DNA from: Didymella arachidicola
Lineage: Eukaryota; Ascomycota; Dothideomycetes; Pleosporales; Didymellaceae
Reading direction: 5' to 3'
DNA: 64,000 nucleotides
Assembly (NCBI GenBank): GCA_016630955.3
Contig: CM049996.1
Coordinates: forward strand, 806,001-870,000
The stretch's first letter is position 1, and each line of letters starts with the position of its first letter. Made by a program: the position numbers and the translations under genes. The notes under the pieces were generated by a model. The model ran no database searches and had not been told where the DNA came from. It saw nothing but the letters and a program-made list of their open reading frames with translations. Of the stretch, positions 33,626 through 46,400 are shown piece after piece.

Positions 33626-36600
33626 ATGGGGCCGAGTCTTGAGAGACATTTATCCATCAACGCGTCACTGGGACCCTTACCGCGCCCTGTTCGACTAGCT
33701 TGCAAAGCGTATACCGTAGGATGGATCTGCGCCCTCTCTACAGAAAGTACTGCTGCCCAGGTTTTCCTTGATCAAGCGTACGAGAAGCCAGATGATCTCC
33801 CTTCGAACGACAGCAACGACTATGTACTAGGACGCATTGGAAAACACAACGTTATGATTACTGTTTTGCCTGATGGAGAGTATGGAATCGTTTCAGCTGC
33901 CGTCGCAGCGACAGAGTTGCAGCGAAGCTTTCCCTCGATCAGACTTGGTCTTATGGTAGGCGTCAGCGGTGGCGCACCAAGCTCGAAACATGATATACGA
34001 CTGGGCGACGTTGTTGTAAGTTCCCCTCGAGACGGGAAAGGAGGAGTGTTCCAATACGATTTCGGAAAAACAATCCAGAACCAGACATTTCATTCAACGG
34101 GCACTTTGGATATGCCGCCGACAGCTCTACGCACCGCTCTGAGTGGACTGCGAAGTGAATACGACATCCACGGCCATCGGATTGACGACAACATCCAGAC
34201 AATTCTGAAGGCTAAGCCGAATATGCAAATGCGGTTTGCGAAGCCCACGCCGGAAAGCGACAGACTGTATCAGGGCCCATGTAACACATCCACAGGGCGA
34301 AGAATCAGACGGTAGGCTCATTTGCAGTAACGATCCGGCACATTTCGTCAAGCGTAACGAGCGAGGTGGAGGAGTCGACAGTCTCATGGTTCACTACGGT
34401 ACTATCGCTTCAGCGAATCGGGTTATGAGAGACGCCTGGTTGCGCGATAAGCTGGCAAAAGAGAATGGGATCTTGTGTTTTGAAACGGAAGCGGCAGGTC
34501 TCATGAATCATTTTCCCTGCTTGGTCATCAGAGGAATCTGTGACTCCTCAGACACACACAAGAACAAGGATTGGCAAGGGTACGCGGCTATGACAGCAGC
34601 TACATACGCGAAGGATCTCATATGCCGGATGACCCCAAGCAAGGTTGTGGCCGAAAGAAAGTTGGGAGAGATAGCATCTGGTGAGTCTGGTAGTGTTGTG
34701 CAGGTGATTTGGAAGATTGACCCTCCTAGTCATGAAGGGCCTTGCGGACATCTCAGTGGGTCATAGTCACATATCACAAAAACAGCTTGACGTTGCCCGC
34801 GAGTCTGCGCAGGTCGCACAGTCCAATCGTCGGACACAATGTCTTCAAATCTTCCGCTTGACTACGTCCGGAACCGACACGACATACGAATCACAAAAGG
34901 AACGTGTCGAGAGCCGTGTCGAAGGCACATGTATGTGGGTCCTTGAGCATGAAATATTCACCACCTGGCTTGATAAGGAGACAGGACCTCTGTTAGTATC
35001 AGCAGATCCTGGCTGTGGCAAATCGGTGTTGGCAAAGTAACTGATCGATGACGTCCTTCCGAACACGTTCACGGACTCTACGATCTGTTATTTCTTCTTC
35101 AGAGAGCAAGACCAGAATTCGGTTTGCCAAGCGCTCTGTGCTTTGTTACATCAACTCTTGTGTAAGCGCCTAAAACTACTTAAGCACGCTATCGAACAAT
35201 TTGAAAAAGACGGAACTGGCCTGGTCGACTCAATCGCGTCGCTTTGGTCTGTCTTCAACAACGCCCTTCGAGACGCCAACGCGGGACCTGTGATTGTGGT
35301 TATCGACGCGCTGGATGAATGTGCGGGCGCGGAGTTGCGAGACTTCCTGCGCAATGTCGAAAGACAATGTCGCGACTCGAAAGCAAACAACGGCAAGCTC
35401 AGGTATCTTCTGACAGGTCGGCCCTACGATCAGATCCTCTCACTGTTCAGGAACATATTCACTGACGCTTACCGTTTACGCGTACCTGGGGAAGACGAGT
35501 CGGACACTATCAGTCATGAAGTCAATCTGGTCATCAAATATCGGGTCCAGCGCCTAGCAGCCCAGAACGATCTCTCTGAGGAGCTCAGAGATCGTCTTGC
35601 AGAGCAGCTACTTCGTATCCCACACCGAACTTATGTCTGGGTCTGCCTTGTCTTCGACTTCTTAGAGGAGGAGCTTCTGAAGAAGACCAAGATGGGTATG
35701 GCGTCAGCTACGAAAACACTTCCTAAGGGTGTTAATGATGCTTACAGTCGGATTCTCAGCAAATCGAAGGAGGACTCTATGGTGCACAAGATACTGGCCA
35801 TCATCGTAGGTGCAGCTCGTCCCTTAAGTCTAGCTGAGATGAATGTCGTGGTGAACCTTGAAGCAGAGGTTCAAGAACTCGAAGAGATTGACCTCGAACC
35901 AGAGCTTGATTTCAAGATACGCCTAAGGACCTGGTGTGGACTCTTTGTATCGGTGTCTCAAGGCAAGATTTACTTGATTCACCAGACGGCAAGAGAGTTC
36001 CTACTCGCCGAACCACACATGGTCCCCACGGCTACCGAAGCCTTGAAGTGGCAACAATTCATCAGCCATCGGCAGGCTCAAATCGAAATTGCAGAACTCT
36101 GCATGAGATTCCTTAATCTCCGCGGTATTCGACCTGAGCCTTTGCCTGATACCGATCGGGAATCCAGCGAGCCCGGTGAGACGATGGCATTTCTGCGTTA
36201 TGCTGCTGAGCATTGGAGCTTGCATTTTCGCAGGGCCAACTTCGGTCCAAAAGATACGGACGCAATCAACGCGGTCTTGAAGCTACTGGACCCGGAATCC
36301 AGCGCTTACCTGGCATGGTTCCCGATCTATTGCAAAGCCTTGTACCGCATTGACCCTGGATTCTCCAAACCTCTCGAGGTAGCCACTTATCTAGGCTTGA
36401 GTGTGGTCGTTGACCACCTACTCCAACAAGGTGCGCATACTGAGTCGAAAGATCGAACGCAGAGCCGCACGCCTCTGGTATGGGCAATCTTGAGCTCCTA
36501 TGACGACATAGCAATGTCGCTTCTCAAGTATGGAGCAGACCCGAACGCATCAAGTGTAGCTCATGGCTTCGTGCTCGGACAAGCAGTCCGCGGATCGAAT

Positions 36601-39024
36601 AGTGATCTGGTTGAGTTGTTGCTTACTAAGGGCGCAAAGGTCGAGATGCAGAATGGGCAGCACGGTAATGCCCTCTATATGGCAGCAACAGCAAGGGGAC
36701 TGAACCGCGCAATCGTTGATTTGCTGCTCGAGAAGGGCGCCGATGTGAACGCACGCGGTGGGCCTTATGGCAGTGCTCTATGCGCTGCCGCATGGACGGG
36801 TAACAGCAAGACGGTGGCCTTTCTTCTAGAAAGAGGTGCAGACGTCAACGCGCAGGGTGGTCAAGGTGGATCGGCACTGACATGTGCGGTATCTGCGCGA
36901 AGTTTGAAGATCGTCAAAATATTGCTACAGCAAGGCGCAGATGTCAACGCATATGGCGGTACTTACGACACTGCGCTCGGAGCCGCGGCATTCCAAGGCG
37001 AGGATGACATGGTCAAGTTGCTCTTGTTTAAGGGTGCGAATATCAACGACAGCCTTGTGCGGTACGGCACCGCACTTGGCGCGGCTCTGATCAATAAGCA
37101 TAAGTCTGTTGTGGACCTATTGCTTCGTAAGAACGCCGACATTCACAAAGAAGGAGGTTACTACAATAATGCCGTGGGAGCTGCTGCATATGCCGGCGAC
37201 AAAGCAGCCGTCGAGCTGCTACTGTCCCGAGGAGCAAATCTGCACGTGCACGGATACGCTTTTCATAACGCACTCTGCGCCGCTGCAGCAGGAGGAAGTA
37301 GGGAGATTGTTGAGCTAATTCTTGACAACGGCGTGGATGTCAACGAGCAGGGTGGGTGGTATGGAAGTGCCCTTGGCGCCGCGGCTCATGCCGGCAGCAT
37401 CGGGATTGTTGGGCTTTTGCTTGACCAAGGTGCTGATCAGTCTGCGTTGAACGAGTACGGAGAAACTCCTCTCAAGGCAGCCGCTAGCCAAGGGCACCTT
37501 GGAGTGATAGAGATGCTGCTCCAAAGAGGTGCTGACATTGATGTCACCGCGAGAAATGGTTGGTCGCCGCTCATGTCAGCATGTCAACACGGTTCTGTCC
37601 GGGTGGTCAAAGTTCTGCTCAATCACGGCGCCAAGTGGACGGCCGACAGGAATGGTTGGGCGCCTCTCAACTTGGCCGCAGACTACGGTCGAACCGAGGT
37701 CGTCAAGCTACTTTTGAGCAAGGAAGCAGACTGTGACGACTCCAACCATAACGGTAGAACGGCTTTACATTCGGCCGCGGCCGGTGGACACATCGAGATC
37801 GCGGAACTGCTTCTTGCGCACCTCGCAGATTGTGGTTCTGTTGATTGTCATGGCTGGACACCGCTTCATTTCGCCTGTCGTGAAGGGCACCTTAAAATCG
37901 CGGAACTGCTGATTAAGCATGATGCCGATGTATCCAGTAGGACCAACGCGTTGGAAACACCCCTTCACGTGGCAGCACTGTCTGGACAGCATGAGATAGC
38001 CCGCCTGTTACTGGAGAGAGGAGCAGAACCTGACCAGCGCGACAACTTTGGCTATACTCCACTCATGGTCGCAGCGCGACGTGACTATGTGGAGGTAGCG
38101 AAGCTTTTACTTGAAAGTGGTGCCGACCCGTGGCTTCATGCCAGAGACAACTTGACCGTATTCGGCTTCGCGGTAGATTCTGGGGAAACCCAGGTGGCCA
38201 GCCTACTTCTCGAGAAGGGGGCGTATGTGGAACATGAGGGTCGCGACTCTCGTCATGGTACAATGGTCAATTCCTTGGCTTTCCATGGCCGCACAGATCT
38301 TCTGCGCTGGATTATAGGGCACTACGGCCCCGACCTGAGCGAGACAGATACCCACAATCGAACGCCATTGCAGCTTGCCGCAAGAGGGGGACACTTGGAG
38401 GTATTCGGCTACCTTGAAAGTCAGGGTCTACGACTAGATGATGTGGATGCAAGGGGGGAAGATCTGATCAACCTTGCTGCGTCGGGAGGCTCTTGTCAGA
38501 TCCTTCGGACTGTGCTGAAAACGGTCCGCACATCAACACGCTACAAGAATCGGTGGAGTGCGCTGCACTGGGCTTGTAGGTCTGGTCTGATAGAGATTGC
38601 GGATCTATTGCTTCATCATAAGAGTGAAAGCACGACAGTCACAATGCCAGAGATGGAGGGAGAGTGGACCCCGCTCGCCATCGCCCTGTATCATGGCAAT
38701 GATGACTTCGTCGAGACTTTACCGGCTTTCAAGCAAGCCCTACTCGGTGGTGGCAAACTGAAAGCTCCAGTCAAAGGGGTGCATCATGGTGGGGTGATTT
38801 GTGATGGATGTCTGCATGTGAGTGAGGCTCCGAGCTAGACTCTGTACCTGTCGTCTAACGGAAAGCAGGACATCTACGGACCACGCTTCCAATGTAGCAA
38901 GTGTCAATCGTTCGATTACTGTTTCATGTGTAAGCCTTTCTTAAAACACTTGCACCCCAATCACAAGTGGAAGATGTATGAGTTCTGGGATCCAACAAAG
39001 CCGTACTTTGAGCAGAAGATGTAG
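33626..39024 (+). pseudogene. NLR gene PNP-NACHT-ankyrin-ZZ with a frameshift and a premature stop
   Basis: Fungal NOD-like receptor gene, broken twice. Exons: 33626-34680, 34730-38817, 38869-39024 (49- and 51-nt introns). The N-terminal domain is a nucleoside-phosphorylase (PNP_UDP) fold: [45 protein letters not shown]. An extra G at 34273-34275 shifts the frame between RLYQ and [10 protein letters not shown]. The NACHT domain has the P-loop DPGCGKSVLAK, immediately followed by TAA (35038-35040) where relatives have Tyr, and Walker B VIVVIDALDECA. About 24 ankyrin repeats fill 36360-38740. A ZZ-type zinc finger (CDGCL...FQCSKCQSFDYCFMC) ends the protein. After the stop, 1,260 codons remain open, so decay is recent. 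An ORF start at 33494 is also open. Confidence 0.88.
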
Positions 39025-39343
39025 CGTTGGCGTCGCAAGGTCGACACAACGTGGTTGGCGGAGTCTTGTGTAATCAGATTATAGGTGTCTTAATCATGGC
39101 AAAAACATGGCAAAAACATACAACAGCGGGTATTCGCTAGTGGTCACCCACCTAACTACTAATCCGCCGGTATGTTGCTTAAATAGGGCTGAGCGAACGG
39201 GAAGCCTTGTTTTCAACATCCTATGGTCGTATGTGACAGTATCCTTGACAATATAATATATGATGTAGAACCCAATCCCTCTGGTGTGAGTTGCTATCTT
39301 TGGTAACCTCGATCTCTACATGTCGCAATCTTCCCGGGTCGTG

Positions 39344-40338
39344 TCAAATCCATTTCTTGAGCCGCGAAGAAATCTTGGAATGGCCACTGTTCTGGGTCTT
39401 TCGAATCTTCGAAGCAGCTTTGATCGGATCCATGACCCAATCTTGGCGAAAGTCCCAGGGATCATCGCCTTCAGATGTGAACCAGACAACTTCAAACCCT
39501 ATCACCTTCTCATCATTGGGAAATTTGAACCCCAGGATCTTCTCCTCGTCTGCATTGCCAATGTAAAATGCATCGGACTCAGACACGATGACCCGGTGGC
39601 CTTTGTCCAGAACATCTTCAGTGACACCATCGTGCCAAGTCTGTATGACCCAGTCCTTAGAGAGACTGATATGCTTTCCCTCATCGGTAATTGGATCATC
39701 CCATAGTATCAGTGTCTTGTTGGATTCTAGCCGCTTGAGCCAGTCTAGGAAATTCTGAAACAACTTGTTATCGTCGTCAGTCTCCCAGATGTAGCTCACC
39801 TCATCGCCGCCAAAGTGGTGCAGGGGAGATCCAAAGTACGAGTCAATAGTTGATACCAGGCTGGCGATGTGGTCGTACGTGTGGTTCTGGCGGATGTCCA
39901 GTTGTGCCTCTGGTTCTTTCAGGTTCGATATCCCTACCACTAAATCCTGCCTCCACAGTCCCCTGGAAAGGTTTGTCAGAGCTCATATTGACACTGCTGA
40001 TGAGCTGGGTCTGTAGCTTACCATATGTCGCAGTGACCGGGCATGTCCGTCTCCGGGTAGACGAGGATGTCTAAGCTCTGTGCATGCGAGACTACATTTC
40101 GAATATCCTGCGGGGTATAACATGTCGAGTTGTGACTGTGCTTCATGCTTACATATGACAAACTGTGGTCTGCCGGCCAGTGTATTGGGAAGCTCTCTGC
40201 ATCGTAAATGTGCCAGTGGAAGACATTGAAGTTGTATTGATGGAGTACGGTCAACAGCTCAAGGATGGCTTGGATGGGGAAGAACTTCCGACCTGTGTCC
40301 AGCATGAAGCCTCGGTGAGGATAGAGATCGGAAGCCAT
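39344..40338 (-). CDS. GH20 beta-N-acetylhexosaminidase-like protein, probably 5'-truncated
   Basis: Catalytic barrel of a glycoside hydrolase family 20 enzyme, which releases N-acetylglucosamine from chitin oligomers. Exons 40338-40022 and 39962-39344 join in phase (60-nt intron). Visible: YPHRGFMLDTGRKFFP, FHWHIYDAESFPI, YPETDMPGHCDIW, and the catalytic pair in HHFGGDEVSYIW. WVIQTWHDG and GFEVVWFTS belong to the later barrel strands. Family-like codons (PPLIRDFRK) precede this ATG and the frame stays open to beyond 40380, so the true start is further upstream. Only about 300 bases separate this from the chitin-synthase stop codon, too little for the usual N-terminal domain and signal peptide. 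It is either a truncated copy or reads from an unseen exon. Confidence 0.6.
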
Positions 40339-40666
40339 CTTGCGGAAATCTCGGATGAGAGGTGGCTGAAGAGCTGAAGTCAGAATCGAGCGGGGTTTTA
40401 TGCAATCGTAAGATACTGCTATACCAGATGCGATCTAGCAGACCTCAGCCACAGCAGCACTGTCTGGTGCCGAATTGCCGCAGAACCACTGCCAGTGTAA
40501 TCTTCAGAGGAGCATGCAATGTAATTTAACCGTGACATTCGTCGCATTAAGGGCTTTGGTATGGATGGACTCGAACGTGTGTATTTATATCACTTTTGTC
40601 TACAGGTCGAAAATGGTGTGCTATAACAGATTGCATATGAATAAGATCTTCAGCGAGATAGCACCA

Positions 40667-43468
40667 CTATCCACCGCGTGTTTTGCCCCATTTGATGTTG
40701 TCCTGGTTCCACAGCGAGAATATGGGTATGATGATGCTGAAGACTGCAATCATCGGAAAGAAAGGAAGATAGAATGGAATGTATGTCCAGTCCATGCAGA
40801 TTGTGCACAAGATGACAGGTATGAGCAAAAATGCGAGCAAGATCGCCCAAGCGTATGGCGTTAACAGAACCGAGATGATTGCAAGAGCGAGTCCGGCCGG
40901 CAGCGCCAGTGGTAAGATGAACACCATGAAGAGCTCGCAGAAGAGGACAAAGTACAGCCTTACATGCGTCCAAAATGATGCTTCGAAAGGAGGAACGTTG
41001 AGGTGAGCAAAGTGGCAGTGGATGAGGGAATTCGTCCATCTGCGTCGCTGATCGAGTAGTACCGAAAGATTGTCAGGGACAGTGGTGGTACATGTGGCAG
41101 CGGAGAAGTATTGCAGTCGGCAGTCGGCTCCGAAATAGCGAATGGCCAGGGTGGATAGATAACGGTCCTCACCAATGGACAATAAGTTATGCTCGTGCAA
41201 TGTCTTGTCGTAGCTTCCTGCATAATCTTCCAGAAGAAGGGGGTGCAGAACAGCTGGTCTGTTGTTTGGCCACTTCAATCGGTAAATGGTGAAGCACCCA
41301 CTGAGGACAAAGACGCTCGAGCACACGCTCTCAACTGCCTTCAGCACCGCGTGCGTGAGCCAGTACTCGAAGACTTGACTGCTGGCAACGAAGCTGCTCA
41401 TGGAGTTGCCAACTCCCGTATAGCCGCAGACTCCAACAAGTTTTGGCATTTTCTGAAGCTTGTCCACCAGGTATGAAATTCCGGTACGGTCAACCTCGGT
41501 GTCGCAATCGATGGCCAGCATGTACATCGCATCGCGAGCGTCCAGGTTGAGGCACACTCTCATCTTAAATTCGAGGTCTTCAAAGAGATGGCTCCACATG
41601 CTGCGATAATTGACGTAGTGGAAGAAGTTGTAGGCCAAAAGCTGAGAATCGCGCTTCCCTCGGTTCCCAGGCTTTGGGCTGTCGCGTTCGTCTTCCCGCC
41701 CAGTCTTGATGACAACAACGTAAGGCACTCCCCGGTAGTGACCAGTGCAGGTAAGAGCGCGGTTCTCCACAGCTCCATTTCCATCATATGACGTGTATGA
41801 GTGGGCTTGATTGTCGATGCCAGCCTCCAGGTCTGCACTATGGTCAAAGATATCCTCCAATAGGATCTTGTAGGTCGGTTTCTCGCCTGCAGCAGCCACT
41901 AACCCGTCTGCAACGATAAAAAGAACCTTGCGCTTCTTCTCATAACTCGACTGAACACAGGACTCGATGGTCTTCCGGAGCGTGGCTTCGTCCTCGTTAT
42001 AGCAGGGTATTTGCATGATCAGCAGTGCGTCGTGTTCCTCGAATGAACGGTTGGTGTAGCGAACACGAACGACGCAGACAGCTACTAGGAGCATGAAGAC
42101 GCCACCGAGACCCATGTAAACGTAGATGATATCACGTACCATACTGCAGAATGTACTGTCATTGGCGATCATGCCAATATGTACTTTCACAACACAACTG
42201 GCTATTGGCTGAATGACGAGCCAGTAGCATATCAGTATGTAGATGGCAGCAAGTAATACGCAGAAAAGGACTTTCTGTCGGAAGGCTAATCGTTGTCGGA
42301 GATCATCCATCTTGAGGTATTTTGTGAGGAACCAGGATGGGATGTAGAAAGTCAAGCACCGCGCCACCCATATCCAGAATCCGCGGTACTCTCCTGGAGT
42401 GATGTGCTCGTCTGTTCGGTGAGGCTTCTCCCACGCTCGGAATGCAAGGACCTGGGCCTCCATGGTCTTCCTGCGCAGCTTCTTTTGCAGCTTTCCTCCG
42501 ATTGGAGATGGCAGGTGCGCTTTCTCGGGGACTTGGAGGGTATGAGGAGATTGCTGCCTCTTCTCTTCTGTAGAGGAAATTATAGATGTGCCGCGGGTGT
42601 AGCCTTCGTCGGAAGGACGTGCATCAGGACTGTGTTCCACCGCAAGAGGGGAAGGTCGATAAGAACTCCGAACGGACGTCCGAGCGGTCGTCCGAGCGGT
42701 CGCATGCGCGGGGCTGAGGCTTGGTGCGAACTCGATGGAGTCGTAGAGATCTTGCTGACTGATGCCTGAGTATGTTGACCCGAGTGTCTGAATGGATGCA
42801 GTGGACTCATGTCGTGAAACGGTTGCGCGTGTTCCTCGGTCCCTCTTGTTATCTATGTTGCACCGGTAAGCTTACGTACATGACCGCACTGTGACCTAAG
42901 GAAAGCGACACGAAAACATGGTGGGAAATAGCTCCACTTACAGGGGCGAGGGATACTATCCTTGGGGTCTTTGGGAAAGAGCGTAGTATAGAGGATCTTC
43001 CACTTCTCCTCCTCCGAAGTATTGGCTGACGTCAATTTTGGCGATCGAATCTTCTTCAGTAGAGTCTCTAGTCCTCTGCTGGGTCCATCAGCCTCACTGA
43101 CAGCTCGGTCACAGTGTGGTACCGCATGCAGATGGTGTGCAAAGAGTCGACTAGACTCAAAGAGCTGTACGCAGCCCGGACACTTGATGGGAAGGATATG
43201 GCATCGATACACGTGCTGTCTACAAATCGAGTCAGTGCGGCTATTAGATATCCGCAGGAATGGCGATTTACCTAAGACCATCGATCGTAGCCCATCCTTC
43301 TGAGCATGACTGTAACTCTGCATATTCGTGCGGGTCATGCTTTACATATGGACAGGCGAAGAGCGTGTCCCGAGATATCCTCTCCTCTTGTGTACCATCG
43401 TCAGGAACGATCTGGATGGTAGAACGAGAGGATAGCCAATGCTGTTGAAATGGCAGCTGTAAAGCCAT
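40667..43468 (-). CDS. predicted fusion: zinc-finger-like N-terminus and chitin synthase
   Basis: Exons 43468-43272, 43219-42942 and 42870-40667 join with correct phase at both junctions (52- and 71-nt GT-AG introns) to give 892 residues. Residues 1-130 resemble the N-terminus of a fungal C2H2-like protein family: FACPYVKHDPHEY, HVYRCHILPIKCPGC, FAHHL, KWKILYTTLFP. Then comes about 140 disordered residues with no Met, so an upstream start is needed. The rest is a GT2 chitin synthase: two N-terminal membrane helices, MQIPCYNEDE, AIDCDTEVD (DxD), SIGEDRYLST (EDR), LLDQRRRWTNSLI (QRRRW), and a C-terminal helix bundle. No myosin motor or cytochrome-b5 domain. It makes chitin at the plasma membrane. 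The alternative is two genes, with chitin synthase starting at 42463. Confidence 0.75.
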
Positions 43469-46400
43469 TGGAAGACCCTGATATGACTCGAAGGCAAGTC
43501 AGAAAAGGATTTGAACGATAGCCTGTCAGGAGTAATAGATATGAAGTGCCAAACGAGAGTCGAGAGTCGCGAAACGAGAGTCAAGAGTCAAAGTACTCTG
43601 GGGGCTGTCAGAGCATGGTATAGCATACAAAAGCTTCAGATATACGATCTGACTGCTCTCGCCGAGCCCGAATCACGCCATCTGGCATACTACCGCAGCT
43701 GAAGGTCGAAGTTGGGAAGCTAAGCATCGTACGCAAGTCCCATTCGGGTGCTGCGCTAGGGTAGTAAGCTTAGCTAGTGGACAAGAAAACTAAGATTTAT
43801 TGCCTGGCGTGGCAATCCTCGCGTTGCCGTGCTGAGAAGACGAAGTAGGCAGCCTACCCACGTGTATGGAAATGGCAGCCACGAAGGACAGTCCGGGAGT
43901 AAACGACTTGAGAGCAGGCACTCACATACCGGACCAATAGTGTATGGTCTTCTTCACGCCCCGGGACGCATTGAATCCGCCCACATGCTGAATTGAGATA
44001 TTTTCTTCGTTTACGTGTCTAAGTCGCCTTAGTCGCACTCAGGTCAAGCCTTCACGCCCAGTGCCGGCCAACACGTGTGAAGGCAACGACCTTGGCTTCG
44101 AGAAAGTAATACGTAAAAAAAACACTCTGACCTGGACCTCTGCATGTACGGAGAAGCTCTGCTTTTCCCGCTGTCACATAAGCCTTACGAGCTGTTGCAT
44201 GAGCCCAGACTGTAGGCTGTCTTCGGAACGTCTTCGAGCAGTAACCCTAGCATCCGACTGGTTCATGGTCACCCCGATGAGCGTGATTTCGAAGCGTCTG
44301 GGCGTAGATGTGTTACCGTCATTCTTCGCGAACGCTCGCTTCGAGGATTCGTGGCTGCTCGATTTGAAGCTGTCTTCGCGCTTGCTCTATGGCCCTTCCG
44401 TAGTTGCCCTTTTGGCAGTGGATCCCGTCTTGGCTGCCCACTTCCGTCTATGTATACAGCTCGTCTCTCTTCCACACCATGCGAGGTATGGCTTCGTGGC
44501 ACCAACCAGACCGGGATATCCAAGTTAAAGTTTTGTCGACCAATCAGAGGGTATGCTCTCCTGGCGCGTAAACGTTGCACAGGCTTACTTCGTCACGTCA
44601 TTTTTTGCTCAATCCCGGAACTGGGACAATAGCTTCCGAAGAGGCTTATGATCCAATTGCAGCATGCATCGATCTCGGCAGGGTTTAGCGCGTAATCGAG
44701 CAGTCTTCGCACGCCACTGGTCTACAAGCCCCTTGTAGCCTTGCACTAGTGCATTGTCAGGGTTCCTGCATCGCAAACAAGCGAAACAATTATAGCACTT
44801 ATTGCTCGATACTTGATAATTCCCATGTACCCGGTCGAGATGTTGCTTTTCTCACCAAGATCTTTCAACCTCTCATTAGAAATGTGCAAAGCTAGCAACA
44901 AATGTTTATTTGAAGCGATAATTGCTTACAAGTCAAGCAGACGCCGATGGGTGACTTGGCGAAATGCACAGAAGCGCAGGGGACTGCAGGTCGCTTTCTA
45001 ATTCGTGGGTTCGGCGTAAAGGTGGAAGTGGAGACAAAGTTTAGCCGGATCTTCGATTGGCCTATTCATGAGCCTCTTGACTGGGGGTACAATCCTTCAT
45101 CCTTGCCAAGTCGCTCATCAGCCTGAAGAAGCGCATCACCCTCGCTGACGCGGAGACACCGGCGAAGTAGCCAAACTCCTCTCAAGTTCAAATGCACTCC
45201 GCTTTCACTTTGGCTCTCGATGTGTGCTTCGTGGGACGCAGGTCTTGCGACGCCAAGCAAAGTCTAGATCTTGAGCTGGAAGGTCAAGCTACGAAGCAAT
45301 TTTTCACGTCGGCCTCAGCTTCCGAACTTACAACATGCACAGGTGTCTAATTCTGCGCTCGACTTCTCTGCACGATCCACACAGAGTTTCACGTAGTAGT
45401 TGACTTGTATGAGGATGACTGACAATGACCTCAAATGTATGGTTGATGGTCACATAGATTCAGTAACCGAATCATGTGTCTCGAGACGGTAATAGTAATG
45501 TACCGGTCATCTGTTGTGCGAGTACGAGCAGCGATATGTTTTTTTGCTACAAAGTACTGCCACAAATTCTGTGCAACTGCTTATTCTTAGTTCAAGCTTC
45601 TTCACAAAGCCACTGCACCGTGTTGTACTAATAGATCGTGATGGGCAGCATCGCCGGCAGCTCGCTACTAATTATCTACTGGATCGCCCACGCACTCGTC
45701 AACCACGACTGAGCGATTGAACTTGAGCAGCTAGAAGTCTCTCAGCATGTAACCCTCCATGCTCCTAGACCTTGAGTGAAGGAATCCGGTGATTGAGATG
45801 AGCATACTTGCCAGCTGGATTAGTGATATGTATCGTGCATCAAGAGGACGAAGCTCACGTCCCGACCACAAATTTGCCTTAACGCACACCAAGAACTCGA
45901 TTGTTTGCAACTTCTGTCCTCGAGCCGGCATCATTTTGTCATGCTGAGAACTGTCAGAAGAACGCTAAACACGAATAACACTAGTCGGACACCATATCCC
46001 GTTGTTGCCAACGTTATGATTTGCTCACAGAAGCTCCATTAATACACTGCCGATGTCCACCCCGACACCATAAATAATTTAATGCCCAATTCTTACAAGA
46101 ACCATCTCACAGTGGTCGCGCGCAGTCATCGTACGGAGGACAAAGCGAGTAGGAAAGAAGGTTGAATATACTGCGATGACATCTCTACGCAATGCACTCC
46201 GTTAACCATCTCCGTTTGTTGAGCGAACTCAGATTCTAATAGCTCCAAAGCTATCTGTGCTTATAACATCCTCAGTGTGAAGACGAAACCCGTCGAAGAG
46301 GCGTACCTGGTGTCCATCAGGCGACGTCTGGCTACTCGGTCTCATCGATGTCGGTTTGGTTCTGAGGCAAATTGTTTCCTATAAGGTGGCTTTCCACGCC

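Noticed and set aside
35038..35040. Stop codons in the NLR, HET and hydrolase genes as read-through or RNA-edited sites
   Set aside because: They are TAA or TGA, whereas known fungal edited stops are TAG, and each gene also has an independent frameshift.
43640..43760. Stretch resembling a 5S rRNA internal region (AGCTAAGCATCGT and nearby)
   Set aside because: Only short words agree; the 5' domain and overall pairing of a fungal 5S rRNA could not be matched.
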